Shown here in pieces: positions 46,373 to 54,107 of a stretch of 64,000 nucleotides of DNA; within the stretch, counting starts at the first letter, position 1; each line of letters opens with the position of its first letter. Source of the stretch: Acinetobacter sp. ANC 4862 (GTDB lineage Bacteria > Pseudomonadota > Gammaproteobacteria > Pseudomonadales > Moraxellaceae); contig NZ_SJXH01000002.1 of NCBI RefSeq assembly GCF_004336635.1, positions 117,796 to 181,795 of the forward strand, written 5' to 3'. Made by a program: the position numbers and the translations under genes. Under the pieces are notes generated by a model, which worked only from the letters and a program-made list of their open reading frames with translations, made no database searches and was not told the origin of the DNA.

Positions 46373-47186
46373 TGCAACAAGATGGGCTTGGAAAGCTCCG
46401 GTGAAAAACTCCTCACAACGTCTCGTTCTACTTTCCCTCGCAGATCGGGCAGGTGAAGAACATACTGCGTGGCCTGGTATAGAGCGCCTTGCAAAAGATA
46501 CAGCCTTGAACGATAAGACTGTTCAGAAGGTCCTGCTTGAGCTTATTAAATCAGGCTTGGTTATAGATACAGGTGAGCGTAAGGGACCGACTAAACGGAC
46601 TAAAGTTCTTAAACTCAACGGCGTAAAGGGTCGTGAAGAATGCACCCAAAAACAGGATGATTTAAACTCAAAGAAAGATAGTAGCTCTGATGCCAATACC
46701 CCCAAAAACGGTGACATTAAACAATCCCAAAAACGGAATGATTCCAATAATGGAAATAATCCCGAAAGTGGTACTTTGAACGATCCCGAAAACGGTATTT
46801 TGAACGATCCCAATTTTGGGATGCAGAACCAACCATTGAATCTATCAATGAATCTCTCTCAAGAACACGATTGGATTCCAGATCAAAATCAATTGATCAA
46901 TGTATTAAACACTGCTGGTCAGCAACAAAATTTAGAATTGATTTTTGGATTGCCTGATTTCGAATTTCAACTTGGAGCCTTTAACGCTCACTATGCTGGC
47001 CAAGTGATGCCCAACGCAAGAAAATTGTATTCATTCGTTCGCTGGATCATCGATAAGTTTGAACGCTACCAAAAAGCTAATCCAAGTTATGTAAAACAGG
47101 CCGTTGAACAATCACAACTTCAGCAAGCTCAACCACTAATCAACCTACCCTCGAAACCTAAAAGTTTACTGGAGAGCATGCAATGA
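46362..47186 (+). CDS. phage replication initiator, helix-turn-helix type
   Basis: 274 residues from GTG 46362, chosen because AAGGAGGG lies just upstream. The N-terminus has the winged HTH of replisome organizers (RLVLLSLADRAGEEHTAWPGIERLAKDTALNDKTVQ, read in pieces). The C-terminal part has the DnaT/lambda-O-like helicase-loading segment FNAHYAGQVMPNARKLYSFVRWIIDKF. Between them, residues about 110-155 are low complexity (NPESG, DPENG, DPNFG) because the DNA there consists of iterons. It overlaps the helicase gene by 4 bases. The gene therefore seems to contain its own origin. Confidence 0.78.
   Translation: MSIDATRWAWKAPVKNSSQRLVLLSLADRAGEEHTAWPGIERLAKDTALNDKTVQKVLLELIKSGLVIDTGERKGPTKRTKVLKLNGVKGREECTQKQDDLNSKKDSSSDANTPKNGDIKQSQKRNDSNNGNNPESGTLNDPENGILNDPNFGMQNQPLNLSMNLSQEHDWIPDQNQLINVLNTAGQQQNLELIFGLPDFEFQLGAFNAHYAGQVMPNARKLYSFVRWIIDKFERYQKANPSYVKQAVEQSQLQQAQPLINLPSKPKSLLESMQ
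46700..46821 (+). repeat. iterons in the initiator gene, probable origin of replication
   Basis: Six copies of a CCC(A/G)AAAACGG-like unit start at 46701, 46726, 46743, 46761, 46785 and 46809. The first and second are identical, the third and fourth are diverged, and the last is a palindromic CCCAATTTTGGG. Spacings are 17-25 bases. This resembles the origin of lambdoid phages, where initiator sites lie inside the O gene. Confidence 0.65.
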
Positions 47187-48559
47187 ACTCTAATACCCTG
47201 CTCCCTATTCACAACCTTCAAATCGAACAGGCTGTACTGGCAGCATTGATGACCGTTGCAAACTCATACGCTCAAGTTGAAAACCTGCTTACTGAAGAAG
47301 ATTTTCACGCTACACGCCATAAACTGATTTTTAACGCAATTGTAGACCTTGATAGCAAGAACTCTCCATATGATGCTGTACTCGTCAATCAATGGCTAGA
47401 AATGCGTAATTACGGCGAAGCGTCAGGCGGAGAGAAATATCTCATTCAGTTAATGAGTGATTCCCCATCAAGTTTTTATAACCTGGTGTCATATGCTGAA
47501 AAACTAAAAGACCTTACCACTTGCCGCAAAGTTGAGGCAGAAGCTCAAAAAGTAATTCAGAGTGCACGTAGCTTAACCATAAGTCGTGGGGATTTGGTTT
47601 TGAATGCTCAGACAGCCTTTGCTGATCTAAATACTGAATCAGGAAGTGAATCTTTATTCCACATTCATGATGCTGCATCAAATACGTTTCTTGAAATCAG
47701 TCGCAAGATGGAAGCAATGATTGCTGGCGAAACAATGATTAAGGGTATCCAAACCGGTATATATGATCTTGATAAAAAATTAGGTGATATTGAACCAGGA
47801 TGTTTGTTGGTGGTGGCGGCAAGACCAGCCATGGGTAAAACCACAATGATGCAGCTAATCGCCAACCACGTAGCAATCATTCAGAAAAAATCAGTCTTGA
47901 TTATGTCTGGTGAAATGCCGAAAGAACAGATTGCTATGCGTCTCTGTTGTGCCATGGCACCTGCTGATATTGGGTTGGTACGTAACTCCCCTCACAAACT
48001 GCCAAAAGATGAATTTACGGCTTATACGAACGCCGTGGTGATGCTTAAAAATGTACCGATGCAAATCAACGATACTTCTAGACCATCGATTGCCAATATT
48101 CGTGAATCCATTCGTAAGATTCAGCACCAATATGGTTCTGTAGGTGCGGTACTGGTTGATTATCTACAGATCATGAAGACCACAAAACCATTTGCCCGGG
48201 AAGACTTGAAGATTGCTTATTTCACTGGTGAACTTAAAGCGATGGCCAAAGAGTTTAATTGCGTCATCGTCTTACTTTCACAACTTAATCGTGAACTTGA
48301 GAAACGACCAAACAAACGCCCTGTCTTATCGGATCTACGCGAGTCTGGTGCAATTGAACAGGATGCAGATCAAATTGTTTTCTTATATCGGGATGAGGTC
48401 TACAACAAAGAATCTCAATACCGAGGTATTGCTGAAGCCATAGTTGGAAAGAATCGCCACGGCGAAGCTGGTACTGCATTTATGCATGCTCAGTTGAAAT
48501 ACTGCCAATTTACTAACTTAGACCATGATGCGCTTAATCAAATTCAGGGGATTGAATAG
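47183..48559 (+). CDS. phage replicative DNA helicase, DnaB type
   Basis: 458 residues. An N-terminal DnaB-N domain (HNLQIEQAVLAALMTVANSY) is joined to the C-terminal RecA-like motor. Walker A is AARPAMGKTTMM and Walker B is VLVDYLQIM, with DLRESGAIEQDADQIVFLYRDEVY as the DnaB-specific H4 region. It unwinds DNA ahead of the phage fork and would be loaded by the initiator encoded directly upstream. The chromosomal dnaB is elsewhere. Confidence 0.92.
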   Translation: MNSNTLLPIHNLQIEQAVLAALMTVANSYAQVENLLTEEDFHATRHKLIFNAIVDLDSKNSPYDAVLVNQWLEMRNYGEASGGEKYLIQLMSDSPSSFYNLVSYAEKLKDLTTCRKVEAEAQKVIQSARSLTISRGDLVLNAQTAFADLNTESGSESLFHIHDAASNTFLEISRKMEAMIAGETMIKGIQTGIYDLDKKLGDIEPGCLLVVAARPAMGKTTMMQLIANHVAIIQKKSVLIMSGEMPKEQIAMRLCCAMAPADIGLVRNSPHKLPKDEFTAYTNAVVMLKNVPMQINDTSRPSIANIRESIRKIQHQYGSVGAVLVDYLQIMKTTKPFAREDLKIAYFTGELKAMAKEFNCVIVLLSQLNRELEKRPNKRPVLSDLRESGAIEQDADQIVFLYRDEVYNKESQYRGIAEAIVGKNRHGEAGTAFMHAQLKYCQFTNLDHDALNQIQGIE

Positions 48560-48561
48560 CT

Positions 48562-48933
48562 ATGTTTATAAATAATTGTGGCATGGATAGTACAGTTTTT
48601 AAAAAAGCTAATGCTGAGCGATTTATCAATTTAAGGCAGCAAAAGAAGGTCAAAGAATTTCTGGTTAAACAACGTGGTTACAAACGTCCAGACTTTAATC
48701 GAATGATTCTGGATTTGAGCCGGCTTAAATGGACACATGAAAAGATTGCGTTTGTTCTACCAGTGGCAGGTGCATCGACTGTAAGCGAATGGGCAAGGGG
48801 TGGAATACCGAATTTCGAACACGGCGAAGCTTTTATAGAATTATGGAAATCAGAAACCCGAGTAGATCGCGTACCACGTGAGGGAGAATGGCAGACCTAT
48901 AAATATGAAATTGGTCAGTTAGAACTACTTTGA
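48562..48933 (+). CDS. phage early protein with GASTVSEWARGG motif (copy 1)
   Basis: 123 residues from ATG 48562 (an in-frame ATG at 48583 is an alternative). The core KIAFVLPVAGASTVSEWARGGIPNFEHGEAFIELWK reads as a helix-turn-helix followed by an acidic helix. It resembles repressor-like DNA-binding segments, but I do not know the family. A homologue lies at 60528 on the other strand and shares the 12-residue GASTVSEWARGG block exactly. Terminator at 48946-48968. Confidence 0.65.
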   Translation: MFINNCGMDSTVFKKANAERFINLRQQKKVKEFLVKQRGYKRPDFNRMILDLSRLKWTHEKIAFVLPVAGASTVSEWARGGIPNFEHGEAFIELWKSETRVDRVPREGEWQTYKYEIGQLELL

Positions 48934-48944
48934 GTGCAAAAACA

Positions 48945-48969
48945 TAAGCCCCAAAGATGGGGCTTTTTA
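48945..48969 (+). terminator. terminator ending the plus-strand phage early region
   Basis: AAGCCCC pairs with GGGGCTT around a 6-base loop, followed by TTTTAA. It marks the junction with the oppositely read genes. Confidence 0.78.
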
Positions 48970-49004
48970 ACGTATAACGCTTCAATTTTTTACCTAAATC
49001 ACTC

Positions 49005-49358
49005 TCAGCAATTAATTCCAAAACTTTTTTTGTAATAGTCCAAAGCAGAATCCAAATCCAAAAGTAGTTTCTTTTCCGTAAAGTCAGTTGGGGAAAGTTT
49101 TAATAGAGCTGGCATGTAATTCTTTTTATATTCGCCTGGGTAATCTTTACATAGGATGTGAGTCCGTGCGTCTTGTGAAGTGTCAGGATTTTCAAGTTGA
49201 TTTAAGAATGCCTCAATCTTTTTATCTGATTGCTCAAACTGTGCTTTAGCTGTTATATCAATTTTGTCCGGTTCAGATGCAACTGCTTCTTCCGGTTGTT
49301 TTTGACAACCAGTAATAGCAAGGGTAAGAAATAAGCTGATAAGTATTTTTATTTTCAT
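49005..49358 (-). CDS. lipoprotein in the phage late-end cargo
   Basis: 117 residues with a signal peptide and lipobox LAITGC (Cys near 18). The mature part is charged and contains two further cysteines (ILCKDYPGEYKK and the C-terminal GINC). Small membrane-anchored proteins at prophage ends often exclude other phages or alter the host surface (general knowledge, not shown here). No family recognised. Confidence 0.68.
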   Translation of the reverse strand: MKIKILISLFLTLAITGCQKQPEEAVASEPDKIDITAKAQFEQSDKKIEAFLNQLENPDTSQDARTHILCKDYPGEYKKNYMPALLKLSPTDFTEKKLLLDLDSALDYYKKSFGINC

Positions 49359-49455
49359 AGTTAAAATTATTTTAGTTATTGACCCATGCAGTATAGGAAG
49401 AAATTAGAAAAAGAAAAGCCCACCATATAGATGAGCCATTGGAAATAATTCTTTT

Positions 49456-49890
49456 CTACTGACCAACTTTAATTTTCATTGGTTGAAAGTCATCAATATG
49501 AACTTGCTTGGTTTTCAATAAATCCTGACGCTTGCCATTCACCACCAATACGGCGCGCTTTACATTGATCGTCCAGGTGCGATCCGCTCCACACACTTCC
49601 TCAGATTCTATAAATACATTAGTTGTGGCCTTGCCTGATAGGTTTTGAACATCGCCGTAAGTAATAACATCTTCATAAGTGCCTTTTACTTTTCCTGCTT
49701 TGTCTTTTGCCACCAGATCCAAATATAACTTATCACTCTCCCCTAAAAAGTCATGGATCGTTACATTTATTGCAGCTGAACAAATACCAGAGTTCACATA
49801 GGTTGTCGTAACATGCTGCAGAGTAATTGGGGTGGCAAATACTACTGAACTCATAAGAGCAGCCAAGGAGAAGGTTAATATTTTTTTCAT
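49456..49890 (-). CDS. exported protein in the phage late-end cargo
   Basis: 144 residues; signal peptide ends VFA-TPITLQ. The mature part looks like an all-beta domain with two cysteines (SGICSAAINV and EEVCGADRTW). It overlaps the next upstream gene by 4 bases, so the two are co-translated. No family recognised. Confidence 0.68.
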   Translation of the reverse strand: MKKILTFSLAALMSSVVFATPITLQHVTTTYVNSGICSAAINVTIHDFLGESDKLYLDLVAKDKAGKVKGTYEDVITYGDVQNLSGKATTNVFIESEEVCGADRTWTINVKRAVLVVNGKRQDLLKTKQVHIDDFQPMKIKVGQ

Positions 49891-50393
49891 AATGGAAGGC
49901 TACCTTGTATTAAAGCCATAAGTGAATCTAAGTTATCCCAACCAACATCTACAATTTTTGTTGTTAGATGCTTTAGACCTTCTACTGGTAGCTCTTTGAT
50001 TGCATCAATCATTGTAGTTTTGCGTTCAGGACTAAGATCAGAACTCATGATTTTTGCAGCCAGAATAGCCTTTAATTGCTCAGTTTCAAACTTGATAGTC
50101 ACGGTACCTAAGATTGCAGATAGTCCACCGTCATCAGCCAAGAAATCCATACCTTTGTGATTTAGCCTGGTATTTCCCAAGGTCCAGCTTCCTATACCGT
50201 CCAGGCTATTAGTGTAGTGAATACTCTTTGGTTCTAATAATCCATGAGATTGTAAGTAGTAGAGATTCGAATAAAGCTTATGCTGATTTTCTTTATCTCG
50301 ATAATCAAGATCAGTCCAAAAGTTATATGCAGCTGGGTACACCTCAGCCATCTTTTTCATAATTTCGAGTTGGAATTCGCGGTCTAAAATCAT
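49887..50393 (-). CDS. winged-helix-like cytoplasmic protein in the phage late-end cargo
   Basis: 168 residues from ATG 50393 after GGAAATTGA; a TTG two codons earlier is less likely. The N-terminal 60 residues (MILDREFQLEIMKKMAEVYP...LYYLQSHGLLEPKSI) look like a winged helix. Then comes NHKGMDFLADDGGLSAILGTVTIKF, a motif I have seen in small phage and plasmid proteins, and a helical C-terminus. Function unknown. Confidence 0.66.
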   Translation of the reverse strand: MILDREFQLEIMKKMAEVYPAAYNFWTDLDYRDKENQHKLYSNLYYLQSHGLLEPKSIHYTNSLDGIGSWTLGNTRLNHKGMDFLADDGGLSAILGTVTIKFETEQLKAILAAKIMSSDLSPERKTTMIDAIKELPVEGLKHLTTKIVDVGWDNLDSLMALIQGSLPL

Positions 50394-50417
50394 ATTCAAT
50401 TTCCAAAAAGTTCTTTT

Positions 50418-50900
50418 CTATTTCATATCCAATAAAATCTTGGCACATCCATTCTGAGCATATGATTCTTTAGATTTGGAAAAATATTTATCAGATCCTT
50501 TGGCATCTAAATCATAGGTTATGGCTTTCGTATTATCCCTAACCTTCTGAAAAATAGCCCCGAGCATAAAATCTACATTAGGCGTCAACTTTAACTCGGG
50601 GTACATAATGCCAGGGATATATCTTCGTTTATCGTCCTGATTGATTTTTGCATTTAATAAGCCTTGCACATATACGCGTCCATGATCATATCCATTCAAT
50701 AGAAATGTCTCACTTGCCTTTTGATCCCCCATGAGATCGGCCCACACAGAACAAGTAAAACTTTCGAAAGCGAGAATAGACTTATTGGCCAACTCTTTAG
50801 ATGTTAGTACTTCATACGTGGCATATACATCATCTGCATGGCTAAATGTGCTGATAGCACTAGCAAAACAAATCCCCATCAAAGCTATTTTTCTTTTCAC
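50418..50900 (-). CDS. exported protein in the phage late-end cargo
   Basis: 160 residues; signal peptide ends SHA-DDVYATY. The mature part has two cysteines (SFTCSVWAD and NGCAKIL) that could pair. It is close to the terminator of the virion operon, so it may have its own promoter. No family recognised. Confidence 0.66.
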   Translation of the reverse strand: MKRKIALMGICFASAISTFSHADDVYATYEVLTSKELANKSILAFESFTCSVWADLMGDQKASETFLLNGYDHGRVYVQGLLNAKINQDDKRRYIPGIMYPELKLTPNVDFMLGAIFQKVRDNTKAITYDLDAKGSDKYFSKSKESYAQNGCAKILLDMK

Positions 50901-50940
50901 TTCAGTTCACTTTTTTATCTTACGCTCAAATACCATACAA

Positions 50941-50964
50941 TAAAAAAGGAGCCGAAGCTCCTAA
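50941..50964 (-). terminator. terminator of the minus-strand virion genes
   Basis: On the minus strand AGGAGC pairs with GCTCCT around TTCG and runs into six Us. It lies right after the stop at 50967. Confidence 0.82.
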
Positions 50965-50966
50965 TT

Positions 50967-53900
50967 TTATTCAGATAAATCCCACCAATAGCTATTACCC
51001 AAGTTCTCAAGCCGCTGCTGTGTACGTGGTAAATAATCTGGATCAATCATATTTTGCATTTTTGAATACAGCATACGGTCAACCACCAACTTACTGTACC
51101 AAAGGTTCTGTAATGGAATATTACTCTTCAAGGCATTTGCCACTTCCATCATCCGGGTAGATTCTTTACCTTCAATGATGTTATTGCCCATACCGGTAAG
51201 CAGCATACCTAACTTCATACCCTGACCTATTAATGGACCACTGATAAAGTCGGATGCACTTCGACCGGTTGGATCTGATAATGAAGACATGATGTCACCT
51301 AAGAATGAAAGTCCACCACCTTTCAAAATAGACTTACCGAAGAAATCAATTGTGAATACCGGCTCAGGACTCTTACCATTGGCTAAGTTCTGAGTTTGAA
51401 CGATCAATGCCCCTGCTAATGTTTGATAAGCCAATAGCGAAGCTAAGAACGTCACTCTGCTCTTAATGTCCCCTTGAGCAAAGGCACGATGACCAATACG
51501 GAACATATATGCCAAAGGAAAGCCCTTAAACTGGAATAAGGTTCGGCCCAACTCCCCCTGAATAGTTCCAGCTTCACCTAAATTGATAATGCTACGCTCA
51601 CGTACACCAGCCTCAATGATGGCAACTGACTCCTCATTAAATAGATGAGTCTGATACTTCATTGCTGCTTTATAACGAGCATCTGCTAATAGTTCTTGCT
51701 GACGTGGTGTGATTGAGTTATTTAAACGATTAGCGACTTTATTTCGCTTATCCTGACGCTCTTGCGCCCGACTGAGATAGCTATCAAATTCTGTATCAAG
51801 ATCATTTACGCGCTTATCCAGTTCTTTAAACTTTTGAGCAATAGCTTTGTTTGCTGCACTATCAGCATCGCGCATTTTTGCACGCAACTCAATTATACGG
51901 CGTTCTGCATTGCCAAGACGATGACCTAATGACTCTGCTCTATTGCCATACTGCCATGCATTTTTTTCCACATTATTACGTGCAGAAAAGGATGCGCTAT
52001 CTGAATGCCTACCTTCCTCTACTTGCTGTAAAAAATCTTGAATGCGGTTTGACTGCTTTTCAGTTTGAAGATATCTATTGATATCAGACTGAATCGCTAC
52101 AGCTTCTTTTTGTGCATCAATTAAATCAATGCGATCCTGAAGAGACTGTTTCTCTGCTTGGGCTTTGACATCTTTTCTATTGGCATAGTCTTGAAGTCTT
52201 GCTGAGAGCTGTTTTTTAACATCCTCTATTCGCTGTGCTTTGTTCGCAATACGCAGATCATCTTCTGAATTACGGCGATTCAGCTCAGATATTTGACCTT
52301 CAATTTCATCTTTTAAAGCTTTAAGCTCAGGCGATGAAAAATCAATAAATATATCATCTGGTGCATTAAAGAAATCATTCTGAGTTAATACTGCAGTTCC
52401 ATCTTCACGCTTACTTGGTTCCAATTGTTGCCATAATTGCCAATCACGTTCAGTAATTCCATTACCCTTTAAAATTTTTAAGTCATCTGCACCAAGATCC
52501 TTCCAATCCGTTTTACGGGTCAACTCAGCAAGCTTATTCATATGTACCAGATTAAATGCTCGTTTCGCTCCTGCGGTCACGGCGTTTAAACCCGATAGTT
52601 TCATTGTTGTTGAGGCAAAGGTGTTCATACGGGCATTAAAACGCCCTGACTTGGTAGCACTACTCACAATATCGGCATCGCCAAAACGTGACATGGAGCC
52701 AATCATCTCATTAATACCAAGCCCGAATCTTAAAGCTTCATCACGTGTAGCACCCTGCTTGAGCTGCTTCATGTATTCGGGAAGAATGGATTTGGTATAA
52801 GACAAGCCCAGCATATTGGCCACTTTCTTCATGCTGGCATGGTCACCAAAGGTAGTTAATGTGGTACCGCCTAATTTAGAAGCAACCATTAAGGCACGAA
52901 GACCACCCATGACATTACCCAAGGTAGAATCAATCGCCCGGGTATTGGCATCTAGAGTGTTATACATCGATACTGCTCGATGAGCTTGCTTATCAATCTC
53001 GCCGTGTTTCATGCCGTTCTGTGGATCAGCCTTAAGTTTAATTTTGGCTTCATCCAATAATGATTCGAATGTCAGACGCGGATTCGAACCTAAGTTTTGC
53101 ATCATTGCCACTTCAGTACTCATGCGCTGAGTATGGTTTTTCAGGATTTCATGAAAGCCTGATTCATTGTAAGTACCGTATTTTTTCTGATACTCCAACC
53201 ATGCATTCCCATCTTTAAAGTGTAGAGCACGAGATTCTTGGTGGCGGTTAGCCATTTTGGCACGACCACCTACAGGTGATGTACCTGCTTTGGCTTGTTT
53301 AGTCAGTACCAATAAGTCTTTATTAGCGCCGTTGGTTGAAATGGTTTTATAAACCTCCTCAAGCATGGATTTGAGCTCTAACTCATCCATGAGTTCACCA
53401 GTCTCTTTGACATACTGATTTCGATCTAAACTTGTTAAAGCATCATTCACCCATTCTGACTGATCTGTTAAAGCAACTTTCTTTTGATCATGGGATGTCA
53501 TAAAACCGAAGTTGTCTAATTTTTTAATATTCCCTCCGGCACGATTGAAGCCTAAACGCATTTCTTCTAATGCTGCACTTATCTCTTTGGCCATCGCCGT
53601 GATTTCAGGATTATCAGACTTCCCTCCAAACATGACCCGAATAATGTCGTCAGTCATTGCCTTATTCACTGACATCCCAAAACGTTCTTGGGTTTTGGTA
53701 AATACATCAGCGACTAAAGACATCCAGCGGCTATGTAATGCTTGAGACTGCTTCTCTATAGATTGGATACCGCTTTGATCGGAGAAGTATGCAATCTTAC
53801 GCATAAGAACCTGAACTGGATTTAATTTAGGATGATTATAAATCTCGTTCTGCAGCTGTGCCTTGATGATGGCATCTCTGGCAATGTTCTGATTGTTTTT

Positions 53901-54107
53901 AGCAATCTGCACGGCGAGATCCGAAGCTGTTTTCTGAGCAATCGCTTCTGCACGTTCAGCCGGGCTTTTAAATATCCAGTCTGGATCAGTTCTGGACAAT
54001 GTATTTTGTGCACGGATATACAGTGATGAAATACGGTTACTGTCAGCGGCACTTAATTTTCTTTTACCTAAAGCCTTTGCAACTTGTTCTCTACATTCAG
54101 CTCTCAT
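50967..54107 (-). CDS. large internal virion protein, phage DNA-ejection module
   Basis: 1046 residues. An N-terminal helical region, a long coiled-coil stretch (about 580-800, rich in Glu/Lys/Gln/Arg) and a hydrophobic C-terminal third (FKGFPLAYMFRIGHRAF, LASLLAYQTLAGALIVQTQNL) are seen. This pattern fits the largest ejection protein of podoviruses (T7 gp16-like C-terminal part), which inserts in the host envelope to form the DNA channel. It overlaps the next upstream gene by 4 bases. Here the gp16-like functions seem split over two genes. Confidence 0.68.
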   Translation of the reverse strand: MRAECREQVAKALGKRKLSAADSNRISSLYIRAQNTLSRTDPDWIFKSPAERAEAIAQKTASDLAVQIAKNNQNIARDAIIKAQLQNEIYNHPKLNPVQVLMRKIAYFSDQSGIQSIEKQSQALHSRWMSLVADVFTKTQERFGMSVNKAMTDDIIRVMFGGKSDNPEITAMAKEISAALEEMRLGFNRAGGNIKKLDNFGFMTSHDQKKVALTDQSEWVNDALTSLDRNQYVKETGELMDELELKSMLEEVYKTISTNGANKDLLVLTKQAKAGTSPVGGRAKMANRHQESRALHFKDGNAWLEYQKKYGTYNESGFHEILKNHTQRMSTEVAMMQNLGSNPRLTFESLLDEAKIKLKADPQNGMKHGEIDKQAHRAVSMYNTLDANTRAIDSTLGNVMGGLRALMVASKLGGTTLTTFGDHASMKKVANMLGLSYTKSILPEYMKQLKQGATRDEALRFGLGINEMIGSMSRFGDADIVSSATKSGRFNARMNTFASTTMKLSGLNAVTAGAKRAFNLVHMNKLAELTRKTDWKDLGADDLKILKGNGITERDWQLWQQLEPSKREDGTAVLTQNDFFNAPDDIFIDFSSPELKALKDEIEGQISELNRRNSEDDLRIANKAQRIEDVKKQLSARLQDYANRKDVKAQAEKQSLQDRIDLIDAQKEAVAIQSDINRYLQTEKQSNRIQDFLQQVEEGRHSDSASFSARNNVEKNAWQYGNRAESLGHRLGNAERRIIELRAKMRDADSAANKAIAQKFKELDKRVNDLDTEFDSYLSRAQERQDKRNKVANRLNNSITPRQQELLADARYKAAMKYQTHLFNEESVAIIEAGVRERSIINLGEAGTIQGELGRTLFQFKGFPLAYMFRIGHRAFAQGDIKSRVTFLASLLAYQTLAGALIVQTQNLANGKSPEPVFTIDFFGKSILKGGGLSFLGDIMSSLSDPTGRSASDFISGPLIGQGMKLGMLLTGMGNNIIEGKESTRMMEVANALKSNIPLQNLWYSKLVVDRMLYSKMQNMIDPDYLPRTQQRLENLGNSYWWDLSE

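Noticed and set aside
46362..47186. ATG start inside the initiator gene
   Set aside because: The GTG at 46362 has a strong AAGGAGGG just upstream and preserves the full helix-turn-helix.
53080..53100. GATTCGAACC, like a tRNA T-loop
   Set aside because: It is inside the large virion gene, and no tRNA cloverleaf can be drawn around it.
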